DNA of 64,000 bases from Termitidicoccus mucosus. GTDB taxonomy: Bacteria; Verrucomicrobiota; Verrucomicrobiia; Opitutales; Opitutaceae. A program made the translations under genes and the position numbers. Within the stretch, counting starts at the first letter, position 1, and each line of letters starts with the position of its first letter. The notes beneath the pieces were generated by a model. That model made no database searches and was not told the origin of the DNA. It saw only the letters and a program-made list of their open reading frames with translations. The stretch is from NCBI RefSeq assembly GCF_038725785.1, contig NZ_CP109796.1, positions 4,836,001 through 4,900,000 of the forward strand. Reading direction: 5' to 3'. This document shows positions 17,527 to 24,787 of the stretch, one piece after another.

Positions 17527-18092
17527 TGAGCGACCAAATAAAAAAAATAAAATATCACAGTTCGCCTCTATGGGTGGCGGTGGCTGTCGTGGCCGCCTTG
17601 CTTACCGTGGGCGCGGCCTATTATTATTTTGATGCCAGGAAGGCCAACCGGCAAAGAAAGGCGCAATTGACCACGCTGAATCAAAGTCTGAGAAAAATGG
17701 TGGATGGATTGGCCCCCAATTATTCGAGCCAAAAGGCGCAGGTTACCCGGGACAACGCGGCCAAAATCAAGTCCGAAATGATGAACGGCACTGAGATGGA
17801 CATGTTTGTGTCGAGCCTGCGCCCGACGTGGACGGTGCAATCGCGCAGCGAGGAGAGCAACGCGGAATATATTCACCGGCGCTACCAGATCGCGCGCGGC
17901 ACCGCCCCCGTGTCGGCGTGGTCCGAGATTCAGGCCTTGCTGGAGCGCCTGGGCAAAACGCCGTCGCTCGCGGTCAACAGCATCGACATACGAACGGTGG
18001 GCGACAGCCGCAAGCGCGAGTTCAGCCGGGTGACCATCGCCTTTTCCATCTACATCCGCAAGCCGCCGGGAGCCGAGACGCCCGGGATATGA
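17526..18092 (+). CDS. PilO/GspM-like inner-membrane platform protein
   Basis: A 188-residue bitopic protein: a short basic cytoplasmic tail, one membrane helix at about 15-33 (LWVAVAVVAALLTVGAAYYYF), a coiled coil (about 35-85) and a small alpha/beta domain (IQALLERLGKTPSLAVNSIDI) at the C-terminus. This is the PilO/GspM layout, and it follows the PilM/N-like gene with a one-base overlap, as pilO follows pilN. It should form the periplasmic alignment complex with the upstream protein and the PilP-like product at 20429. The family call is by architecture and position; no diagnostic motif exists. Confidence 0.68.
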   Translation: MSDQIKKIKYHSSPLWVAVAVVAALLTVGAAYYYFDARKANRQRKAQLTTLNQSLRKMVDGLAPNYSSQKAQVTRDNAAKIKSEMMNGTEMDMFVSSLRPTWTVQSRSEESNAEYIHRRYQIARGTAPVSAWSEIQALLERLGKTPSLAVNSIDIRTVGDSRKREFSRVTIAFSIYIRKPPGAETPGI

Positions 18093-18099
18093 TTTTGTA

Positions 18100-18246
18100 A
18101 ATCGTGAAAGGATGCGAAAGGACCAAAAGGACGCAAAAACCGCGAAAAATATTTTTCTCAAAACCATCATGCATTTTCACCGATTTGAAATATTTTGCGT
18201 CCTTTCACGTCCTTTATGTCCTTTGCGTCCTTCGCGGTTATAATCG
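18100..18246. repeat. Phrase palindrome (aaaggacgcaaa type) 9 bases before a start codon
   Basis: The left arm, about 18100-18154, reiterates gaaagga/ggaccaaaaggacgc. The right arm, about 18188-18246, carries the inverted phrase as cctttcacgtcctttatgtc and ctttgcgtccttcgcggtt. Both arms meet the centre at the octamer aaatattt (18147-18154 and 18188-18195). The centre is about 33 bases and has no gene. It lies between the PilO-like stop and the ATG at 18256. Confidence 0.8.
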
Positions 18247-18255
18247 ATTTTATTT

Positions 18256-19038
18256 ATGAAACTGTTTTATAAGTCATGCGCGATCATTCTGGCGGGGCTC
18301 GGGTTTCTCGCCGTGAGCGCCCGCGCGCAGCCGCGCCTGCAGACACCCGCCACGATTCCGGCGGGGCAAACCCAGGCCGCCCGACCCACGCCACAACCAT
18401 CCGCCGCGCCGCAGCCGGCAGTGCAACTCGGCATGCAGCCGCAACCGGCCGCCGCGCCGCAGTCCACGCCGCCCGCCCCGGTTCCAGCGGCTGCCGGCCC
18501 GCGCCCGGCCGATCTCATGGCCGACATGCTGGGCGGCCCCCGGACGCAGGACGGCCTGCCGGTCTCGCCGGAGGCCCTGATGCGCAGCCATGACACCTCC
18601 TCCCGCGCGGACAACGCCCCCGCATCGACCGTGATCGGCGGCGTCGAGACGCCGTTTTACGGCAGCGTGCCCTCGCTGCCTCCCTCGCCGCCGCGCTCCG
18701 CCCAGCATGAGGAGATGATCACCCGCATGAAGATGGCCGTCGAGGACGTGGCCGCGCAATACGGCAACCCGAGCTTCGCCCAAGTGTTCACCAACGACCC
18801 CGTGCGCGCCAAGGTGCTGCGCCGCCGCATGGAAGTCCTGAAGCAGGTGGACCGCCTCAATGCCGAGATCGCCACCCTCGAGACGCACAGGACGCAATCC
18901 CAGCAGGAACTGCAAGTGACCCGGCAGCGCGTGGAGTCCTCGAAACAGGAGCTCAAGACCATCCAGGACCAGGTGCGGGAAATGAACACCCGGCTGCAGA
19001 ACGCGCGCAACCTTCTCCAGTCACTTGCCCAACAGTGA
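18256..19038 (+). CDS. Exported Pro-rich coiled-coil protein of the filament cluster
   Basis: No family recognised. It has 260 residues: signal peptide 1-24 (IILAGLGFLAVSARA), a long Pro/Ala/Gln linker to about residue 80, a middle segment, then a strong coiled coil from about 185 to the end (VDRLNAEIATLETHRTQSQQ, QVREMNTRLQNARNLL). The layout suggests a periplasmic tether or spacer that reaches across the periplasm to the secretin, comparable in position to PilP or a pilotin-like part. It overlaps the following open frame by four bases (GTGA), so it is part of the coupled operon. The upstream palindrome lies 9 bases from the start. Confidence 0.75.
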   Translation: MKLFYKSCAIILAGLGFLAVSARAQPRLQTPATIPAGQTQAARPTPQPSAAPQPAVQLGMQPQPAAAPQSTPPAPVPAAAGPRPADLMADMLGGPRTQDGLPVSPEALMRSHDTSSRADNAPASTVIGGVETPFYGSVPSLPPSPPRSAQHEEMITRMKMAVEDVAAQYGNPSFAQVFTNDPVRAKVLRRRMEVLKQVDRLNAEIATLETHRTQSQQELQVTRQRVESSKQELKTIQDQVREMNTRLQNARNLLQSLAQQ

Positions 19039-20432
19039 AAGAGACGCCGCCCATGAACGAGACGAGTCCCATGCTTGAAGTGGTCACCAGCCTGATGCAC
19101 CGCTGTGTCATCCTGGCGAGCGACAACGGCCAGACCTTGGAAGAGCGCCGCGATAATTTTTTGTCCGAACTGATTGTGCTCGGTGCCGATGTGGAATCTA
19201 TTTCCCCGGCGCACTGGCGCGTGACCGACCGCGAAAGCGGCGACACCTGCATGATCGAAGAGCAAGAAGGAGTTTATTATGTCGAACGAATCAACACACC
19301 TGACGCAATTTCAACAGAAGGCGCAAATACGCCTTCAGGAAATGGAAGTGGAGTGGCGCCGGACGCTTTTCGAGCGTTTCCGGGAGATCTGCCGCGAAGA
19401 AATGATGGAGGTCATGAAGACGCTCCTTTCCTCCATGCACAGCCCGGAGGAACTGCAGCAGCGTTTGGCGGAGCTCCAGCAGAGCCAGCAGAGCGCTCAG
19501 ATGGAACTCTTCAGCACGGTTTCCCAGACTTCGGAGGAAATCAAGGCGCTCGCCAGCAAACTCGAATCCCATTCGACGCAGCCGGATACGCAGGCGCTGG
19601 AAGAGATTACCAAAGAGGCGGCGGCCAAGCAGGAGAGTCTGGCCAAGGAGGCTATTTCCAAGCAGGAAGAGAACACGCGGAAGTTGCAGGAGGACGTGCG
19701 CCAGTCGGTGCAAGTTTCCCGCCTGTCGCTGATGAAGGGCGTGATCCTCTCGGCGGTGATCACGCTGCTGGTGTGCGCGGGAGCGGTGGCGGCACTCAAG
19801 TTCCTTGGCAATTCGGCGCTGGTGAGCGAGTCGGAGGTGAGGGCGCGAGAAACCCTTTCGCGCCAGAAAGCCGAGGCGGCCACGGAGCTCAAGACCTTGC
19901 AGGAGCGGAGGGCGGCCTTGGACAAGGAAATGGAGGACTTGGGCAAACGCCGGGACGCCTTGACGGCGGATATACGCCAGAGCACGGAGACCCAGCGGAC
20001 GGCGGCGGCCAACGTGAGCGCGCTCCAGCGGCAGATCACCCAGCTCCAGCAGATACAGGAGCAATTCCGCTTCAAGCTGGTGAAGGGGGAGGAACAGGGA
20101 GTCTTCGTGGAAGTGCCGCCGGACGCGACGCCCTTCGCCTACGGGGACAAGATCTTCATTCAAGTGAAGTAGCCGCCGCGCTCTCCAACGCGCTCGTCGC
20201 CGTGGCGGCATCCGTGCAGCCGCCCGCCCCCGCGCAACCGGCGTCCGAGGAGGAACTGGCCGAGTGCGTGCGCACCCTGCGGGCGCTGATCGATGTGGTC
20301 GGCACCGTGCAGCGCACGCTCGACCGCATCGGGCGGCAGGCTCCCGTGCGGGAAGCCGGTGTCCCGAAACGCGCCCGGGCCGGCAAACTCCGGAAATCAT
20401 CCCGCAAGGGAAAAAGAAAGGCAAAGGCATGA
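19035..20432 (+). CDS. Open frame enclosing the 19279 gene; its two ends look like separate small genes
   Basis: The frame starts with GTG at 19035 (or ATG at 19053), overlapping the previous stop as GTGA, and ends at 20432, overlapping the next start as ATGA. Residues 1-88 look like a real protein (FLSELIVLGADVESISPAHW). Residues from about 380 to 465 also do (ECVRTLRALIDVVGTVQRTL, followed by a basic tail). The middle 290 codons are Gly/Arg/Pro-rich and read like a shadow of the gene at 19279-20172, which has its own ribosome site. The likeliest reading is an upstream small gene whose stop was lost, plus a separate C-terminal gene starting near 20150-20201 or reached by -1 frameshifting. 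A true 465-residue overlapping protein is possible but less likely. Confidence 0.4.
   Translation: MKETPPMNETSPMLEVVTSLMHRCVILASDNGQTLEERRDNFLSELIVLGADVESISPAHWRVTDRESGDTCMIEEQEGVYYVERINTPDAISTEGANTPSGNGSGVAPDAFRAFPGDLPRRNDGGHEDAPFLHAQPGGTAAAFGGAPAEPAERSDGTLQHGFPDFGGNQGARQQTRIPFDAAGYAGAGRDYQRGGGQAGESGQGGYFQAGREHAEVAGGRAPVGASFPPVADEGRDPLGGDHAAGVRGSGGGTQVPWQFGAGERVGGEGARNPFAPESRGGHGAQDLAGAEGGLGQGNGGLGQTPGRLDGGYTPEHGDPADGGGQRERAPAADHPAPADTGAIPLQAGEGGGTGSLRGSAAGRDALRLRGQDLHSSEVAAALSNALVAVAASVQPPAPAQPASEEELAECVRTLRALIDVVGTVQRTLDRIGRQAPVREAGVPKRARAGKLRKSSRKGKRKAKA
19266..19272 (+). promoter_or_regulatory. Ribosome binding site for the enclosed gene at 19279
   Basis: gaaggag lies 6 bases before the ATG at 19279. 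It is one of the few strong Shine-Dalgarno sequences in the window and the best evidence that translation restarts here in the other frame. Confidence 0.75.
19279..20172 (+). CDS. Membrane-anchored coiled-coil protein of the filament cluster
   Basis: No family recognised. It has 297 residues: a charged N-terminal helical part with coiled coil (about 55-145, Gln/Glu/Lys-rich), one membrane helix at about 153-174 (VILSAVITLLVCAGAVAALKF), then a second coiled coil (about 185-270, LKTLQERRAALDKEMEDLGK) and a short beta-rich end (GVFVEVPPDATPFAYGDKIF). The two long coiled coils on either side of one membrane crossing suggest a transmembrane strut. Codon third positions are GC-rich in this frame, unlike in the enclosing frame. 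The start is fixed by gaaggag. It is coupled to its neighbours in the operon. Confidence 0.82.
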   Translation: MSNESTHLTQFQQKAQIRLQEMEVEWRRTLFERFREICREEMMEVMKTLLSSMHSPEELQQRLAELQQSQQSAQMELFSTVSQTSEEIKALASKLESHSTQPDTQALEEITKEAAAKQESLAKEAISKQEENTRKLQEDVRQSVQVSRLSLMKGVILSAVITLLVCAGAVAALKFLGNSALVSESEVRARETLSRQKAEAATELKTLQERRAALDKEMEDLGKRRDALTADIRQSTETQRTAAANVSALQRQITQLQQIQEQFRFKLVKGEEQGVFVEVPPDATPFAYGDKIFIQVK

Positions 20433-21142
20433 AAACTACGAATGACAAATTACGAATGACGAGTTACCTCCCCCCCTCCGCATGCCGACGCCTTTGCTCA
20501 TTCGTCATTCGTAATTTGCTTCTCGCGTTTCTTTGCGCGGCGGGCCTCCGCGCCGCGCCGGGCATCACGCGCGACGGGCCCGTCTCCTCCTCCAACGCCC
20601 ACGGTCGCGCGGCCGTCAAGTCGTTCAATCTCGAAACCCCCGACCAGCCTCCGGAAACGAAGATGCAGACCATCGGGGACGTGATGGGGAAAGTGTCCCA
20701 GTTGTCCCTGCCTTCCGAATTGCTCCGACCCTCCAGCGGGCGTGTGCAGCTTTTCAGCATCGCCCGGCTGACCGAGCAGGACATGGCCAACCCCTTCGAG
20801 ATACGCGTGCAGGTGGCGGTCGATGTGCAGGAGACCGCGATCGAGGTAGGGGGCATAATCGAGGGCATCAATAGCCAGCGCAGCACGGCCATCCTCATCA
20901 TCCACCCGCCCAATATCCGCGCGGCTGGCACGCCGGAAGGCGCCCCGGCCCCGTCCGGCGCGGCAAAGAAAAATGGGAATGGAAAGCCGGTCCCGCACGT
21001 GTGCTCCGTCGGCGACGTGGTCGAGGGATTCCGCGTCTACACGATCCTGCGCGACTCCGTGGTGCTGGAACAGGCGGAAAAACTTTTCGAGGTCCCTCGC
21101 GGCCAGCCTGTGACGGTGAGCGTGCCGCTCTCGGCGCTATGA
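20429..21142 (+). CDS. PilP/GspC-like periplasmic protein with a repeat-derived N-terminus
   Basis: Probably the periplasmic link between the inner-membrane platform and the secretin. From ATG 20429 it has 237 residues; a second in-frame ATG at 20456 gives 228. The hydrophobic signal segment FVIRNLLLAFLCAAGLRAAP ends near residue 44. The C-terminal SVGDVVEGFRVYTILRDSVV followed by LFEVPRGQPVTVSV has the strand pattern of PilP/GspC homology domains (a short VGD-hx-GF-x-V turn). The first about 31 codons coincide with a palindromic repeat (20435-20518), so the signal peptide seems to have been recruited from repeat DNA. The ATG overlaps the previous stop (ATGA). Confidence 0.72.
   Translation: MKTTNDKLRMTSYLPPSACRRLCSFVIRNLLLAFLCAAGLRAAPGITRDGPVSSSNAHGRAAVKSFNLETPDQPPETKMQTIGDVMGKVSQLSLPSELLRPSSGRVQLFSIARLTEQDMANPFEIRVQVAVDVQETAIEVGGIIEGINSQRSTAILIIHPPNIRAAGTPEGAPAPSGAAKKNGNGKPVPHVCSVGDVVEGFRVYTILRDSVVLEQAEKLFEVPRGQPVTVSVPLSAL
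20435..20518. repeat. Phrase palindrome (acgaatgac type) inside the PilP-like coding sequence
   Basis: caaattacgaatgacga (20446-20462) pairs exactly with tcgtcattcgtaatttg (20502-20518); the left side also repeats acgaatgac at 20438. The 39-base centre is C-rich. The whole element is in frame and gives the N-terminal peptides NDKLRMT and SFVIRN. Confidence 0.85.
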
Positions 21143-21170
21143 GCATTTTGCGGTCAATCAAAATTCCCGC

Positions 21171-21356
21171 TTCGTCGCTATTACCGATGCGTGGAAAAGC
21201 ATGTTTCTCACACAAAGGCACGAAGGCACAAAGGATGGGGGAGTCATGAAAAACTGCCCTTCAATAAACTGATAATTTATGCAAAATCTCCATAACTGTC
21301 TTTCTTTGTGCCTCTGTGCCTTTGTGTGAGAAACAACCATTCAAAATAGCGAGGAA
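21171..21356. repeat. Composite nested palindrome before the PilC-like gene
   Basis: The outer pair ttcgtcgctatt (21171-21182) and aatagcgaggaa (21345-21356) encloses an inner 31-base pair, 21203-21233 and 21304-21334, that matches at 29 positions (core tctcacacaaaggcac). The outer motif is the same as in the element at 51366-51546, although the inner phrase differs. It fills most of the 261-base gap before the ATG at 21405, and I see no gene in it. Confidence 0.85.
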
Positions 21357-21404
21357 TCAAATTCTCCAACTAACTAAAACAACACCCTGACAGGAACTCT
21401 TAAG

Positions 21405-22604
21405 ATGCCCGCATATCTGGTCAGATACACAACGAGCAAGGGGCGCGTCCGCAAGGAGCGGATGTATGCCCCCGACGTGGCGTATTTGCAGGGCATGCTC
21501 CAGCGCAAGCAGTGCTGGCCGCTCTCGATCAAGGTCGAGGAAAGCCGGCACCGCAGCTACAAGACCAAGCTGAAGGCGGCCGACCTCATTTCCATCCTCG
21601 ACCAGATCCAGATCCAGCTCGAGGTGAACATCAACATCGATGACGCCTTCCGCAATCTCGTGGACGAGTTTCCTCGGGGAAAGCCGCGTTTTGTCGTCTC
21701 GCACATTTCCGACCAGATCAACTCCTCGGGGCGCGTGGCCGAGGCCTGCGGGCAGTTCCCGCGCATCTTTCCCGATTACATCCAGCAAATGGTCGCGGTG
21801 GGTGAAAGCACGGGCAGGCTCGCGCAGGCTTTCCGCCGCCTGGTGGAGTATTTTCAGAATGCGGACCAGCTGAAAGCGACCATTGTCAGCGCATGCATGT
21901 ATCCTGCCATGATAGTCATGGCCATGATTGCATTCATTTTTGTCATCTTTGGATTCACAGTACCCCAGCTGATGAAGGTGTATCTGGAGCTTGAAATCGT
22001 TCTGCCGCGGGCGACCATGATCGTGCTGGCCATTTCAAATTTTGTAAAAGGAAATATAATTGTTTTGGGAATATTGACAGCGGTCTCGCCGTTTTTCCTG
22101 ACCATGGCGTTTCGTTCCAAGCTGGTGCGGCCGATGATCGACTGGTTTCTGGCCAAGGCGGCCATTATCGGGCCGATTACCCGGGACGTGTGCATCGCCC
22201 GTTTTGCGACCAACATGGGAGCCCTCTATGAGTCCGAAATCCCCATTGTCCAAGGGCTGGCGATCTGTTCGCGCATCGCGGGAAATGCGGTATATAATCG
22301 CGGTCTGGCCATGGTCAGGGAGGCCGTGGAGCAGGGAAAAACGATCGCCGAGGGGCTGAAAGAGGCGAAGATATTTCCGACCATGGTCGTCCTTACCATC
22401 CGCATAGGCGAGGAGAACGGGAAACTGGATGACTCGCTTCGGAAGCTCTCGGATTACCACAGCCGGAAAGCGAGGGAAAAGATCGAGCGGACCCTGAAAC
22501 TATTCGAACCATGCATGCTGATCGGGTTGGTGATCACGGTGGGCATCCTCGCCTATGCGCTGCTTTCGCCGATGATGCTCATGCTGGAGGCCCTTTCCAA
22601 ATAA
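21405..22604 (+). CDS. pilC: PilC/GspF-type inner-membrane platform protein
   Basis: Polytopic core of the assembly platform that is turned by the ATPases. It has 399 residues and two GspF domains. The first includes VAVGESTGRLAQAFRRLVEY around 127-146, and the second includes the matching RIGEENGKLDDSLRKLSDY motif around 325-343. Membrane helices lie near 165-190 (MYPAMIVMAMIAFIFVIFGF), 205-225 and 375-397. The N-terminus has the usual YLVRYTTSKGRVRKE strand start. It is separated from the PilP-like gene by a composite palindrome and is followed 12 bases later by a second prepilin gene. Confidence 0.92.
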   Translation: MPAYLVRYTTSKGRVRKERMYAPDVAYLQGMLQRKQCWPLSIKVEESRHRSYKTKLKAADLISILDQIQIQLEVNINIDDAFRNLVDEFPRGKPRFVVSHISDQINSSGRVAEACGQFPRIFPDYIQQMVAVGESTGRLAQAFRRLVEYFQNADQLKATIVSACMYPAMIVMAMIAFIFVIFGFTVPQLMKVYLELEIVLPRATMIVLAISNFVKGNIIVLGILTAVSPFFLTMAFRSKLVRPMIDWFLAKAAIIGPITRDVCIARFATNMGALYESEIPIVQGLAICSRIAGNAVYNRGLAMVREAVEQGKTIAEGLKEAKIFPTMVVLTIRIGEENGKLDDSLRKLSDYHSRKAREKIERTLKLFEPCMLIGLVITVGILAYALLSPMMLMLEALSK

Positions 22605-22615
22605 AGACGAGACCC

Positions 22616-23686
22616 ATGAAACTTCGATCCAGACTCCATTCCGGCATATCAAAGGCTTTCACTCTGGTGGAGGTGATCGCGGTGATGACGATCATCGCAA
22701 TCTTTGCCGGCATATCGATAATGCCAGTACTGACGATTATCGACAATTCGCGAAAACGAGCGGAGGCCAAAAGGCTGGCGATGATCGCCGACGAGATACG
22801 GGCATCCTTCATGCAGGAAGAGTTGCAGTTCAATATCTCGGCGCTTCCAGGCGAGGTTTCGCGACATGCGGCGGACGGAGCCGATGCGATGTTCACGACA
22901 CTGTTCGACGACCATACCTATGCGCCTGTTGACAACAATGCTTGGTTCGCGAAGCTGGCATGGCTGCGGGGGCAGCGCGGTCTTTCGGAGGCGGAAGGTT
23001 CCGATATATATGGCATCAAGACCAATGCCTGGAGGGGGCGGCGCGTTTTGCTCAGGGGGCCGATTGAGGACAACCAGCAGCGCTATATCCTGCTTTCATT
23101 CATGTTTCCCCATGGCGCCACGTTTGCCCTGCCCGATCCGGCCACCGGCTATGGCGGTGATTATGATGCATGGTTCAATTCCATATATGATCACAAATGG
23201 GGGGCCGGTGAAATCAATCTGGGCGTTGGTGACGCCACTTGGGCCGCATGGAGAGGGCGCGCCCAGCGCGGGCAGACTTTTTTCGAGCGGGTCGCGTGCG
23301 AGCGCATCGTGCAGCCACGTTACAGGATCTCGGTAAACAATCGGACTGGCAATGAGATCATAAAAGTTTACGCGAACATGCAGGATGGCCGGGGGCCGGC
23401 GGTGGACGCAGCCCGCACTATCGTGGCGGGGCGGAGCTACATTGTTAGGCCGGGCGCGGTTATTTCAACGGCGGAGGAGGATCCCGGACTAGGCCATCGT
23501 GTGGGGATTTTGGCCGGACGACGGGTTCGAGTCTATCGTGTGGCGTTTAGCGATGATTTTTTTGATGACTATTCCAGCGAGGGGCTGATTTACTCGTTTT
23601 TGCTGAACGAAGAGGTGACCGTGTTCGGCCAGCAGGTTAGACTTCCAGATGCAGGGGGAGGTGGCGCTGGTGGAGGAGAACCGTAA
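22616..23686 (+). CDS. Second type IV prepilin-like protein
   Basis: It has 356 residues from the ATG at 22616 and is longer than a normal pilin, so probably a minor or tip subunit. The prepilin peptidase motif is SKA/FTLVEV, with Ala14 instead of the usual Gly at -1 and Glu19 at +5, followed by a hydrophobic helix (IAVMTIIAIFAGISIMPVL). The large head contains many aromatic residues and ends in a Gly-rich tail (DAGGGGAGGGEP). It starts 12 bases after the PilC-like stop, so the genes are co-transcribed. The frame extends upstream into the PilC-like gene, but only this ATG gives the short basic leader expected of a prepilin. Adhesive function is inference. Confidence 0.85.
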   Translation: MKLRSRLHSGISKAFTLVEVIAVMTIIAIFAGISIMPVLTIIDNSRKRAEAKRLAMIADEIRASFMQEELQFNISALPGEVSRHAADGADAMFTTLFDDHTYAPVDNNAWFAKLAWLRGQRGLSEAEGSDIYGIKTNAWRGRRVLLRGPIEDNQQRYILLSFMFPHGATFALPDPATGYGGDYDAWFNSIYDHKWGAGEINLGVGDATWAAWRGRAQRGQTFFERVACERIVQPRYRISVNNRTGNEIIKVYANMQDGRGPAVDAARTIVAGRSYIVRPGAVISTAEEDPGLGHRVGILAGRRVRVYRVAFSDDFFDDYSSEGLIYSFLLNEEVTVFGQQVRLPDAGGGGAGGGEP

Positions 23687-23758
23687 TCAATGCAGTAAAT
23701 GCAAAAATCTTAAAATAGGATATTGCGTTTTTGAATCTTAATTCTTTTTTCCTCTGTC

Positions 23759-24781
23759 ATGAGATATTTCTGGCAAGATTCCAGGCATCGTTTCGTTCAG
23801 CCCGTTTTGAGTCTGATGATGGGAGGATGCTTATGGGGAATTCTTGGGGCACAGCCTGCAGAGCAACGGGGGGCACAGATGGGGATGGTGGCTTTGTTGG
23901 CCCATCCGGATACAGGAGGAAGTGCCTTGGGCGGGGGTAGTTACAAGATCTGCGAAATTGTGGAAATCTTCGCCATTCCGGCTCCACATTATCGTTTCGT
24001 GCGCTGGGAGGGGAAAGTGACGCAGCCGTCGCTGTCGCGCACCCGGACCATGACAACGGCAAACTCCTTTCCAATTACGGCGGTATTTGAGCCCCAGCGC
24101 TATAGGCTGAACATAACATGCGAGCCAGTGTATGCGGGGCAGGTCGAGGGCGGAGGCTGGTTCCCGTATGGCGTGACTGCGCCCGTACATGCCGTGCCAG
24201 CGCAGGGGCAGGGGTATGTGTTTTCCCACTGGGATGGTCCGGTTGCCGATGCCTATGCGGCCGACACGACGCTCGCGAATCCGTTGACTGGCCCGGTGAA
24301 ACTCAAAGCTCATTTCAAACGCATGGTGGACAATTGCACCCTCACGGTGATCGCGGAGCCGGCTTTGGGCGGCGAGGTGACGGCGAGCGGTGTCCATGAG
24401 CCCGGCACGGTGGTCAAACTGACAGCCAAGCCCGCGCGCGGATTTGTCTTCAACGGCTGGCAGGGGGCGGTGAGCAACCCGGGTTCCACCGAGACGGAAA
24501 TTCTCGTTAATCAGGACATAAATGTAAAAGCAATGTTTATTTATCAGAAAGCCTTGATTCGTGCGAAAATTGTGCCTGAAGCCGCGGGTAAGGTGTCGGG
24601 CGACTTGGGCGTCCGCCCATGTTATGTCCCCGCCATTTTGAAGGCAGAGGCGATGCCGGGCTATGTCTTTGACGGTTGGGAGGGAGCTGTATCGACCAAA
24701 TCTGGTGAGCAAACCACCGTGACCCCGTCAGAAGTCGGGAAAGCGGTGGTGGTCATAGCCCGCTTCCGGGCAATCCCCTGA
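23759..24781 (+). CDS. Small exported InlB B-repeat protein
   Basis: It has 340 residues with an N-terminal signal segment (about 12-32, VLSLMMGGCLWGILGAQ) and then about four divergent InlB B-type/bacterial repeat domains of 70-75 residues. Each ends in the pattern hydrophobic-x-F-x-x-W-x-G followed by a strand such as VKAMF or VIARF (YRFVRWEG, YVFSHWDG, FVFNGWQG, YVFDGWEG). Such repeats are beta-grasp-like modules of surface or secreted proteins. It lies just 6 bases before the 4055-residue protein built from the same module, so it may be its partner or a truncated paralogue. No anchor motif is visible at the C-terminus. Confidence 0.8.
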   Translation: MRYFWQDSRHRFVQPVLSLMMGGCLWGILGAQPAEQRGAQMGMVALLAHPDTGGSALGGGSYKICEIVEIFAIPAPHYRFVRWEGKVTQPSLSRTRTMTTANSFPITAVFEPQRYRLNITCEPVYAGQVEGGGWFPYGVTAPVHAVPAQGQGYVFSHWDGPVADAYAADTTLANPLTGPVKLKAHFKRMVDNCTLTVIAEPALGGEVTASGVHEPGTVVKLTAKPARGFVFNGWQGAVSNPGSTETEILVNQDINVKAMFIYQKALIRAKIVPEAAGKVSGDLGVRPCYVPAILKAEAMPGYVFDGWEGAVSTKSGEQTTVTPSEVGKAVVVIARFRAIP

Positions 24782-24787
24782 GAAAGA

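Noticed and set aside
23759-24781. A lipobox in the small InlB-repeat protein (MGGC)
   Set aside because: The Cys is within the hydrophobic core and is followed by more hydrophobic residues, so signal peptidase I cleavage after LGAQ is more likely.
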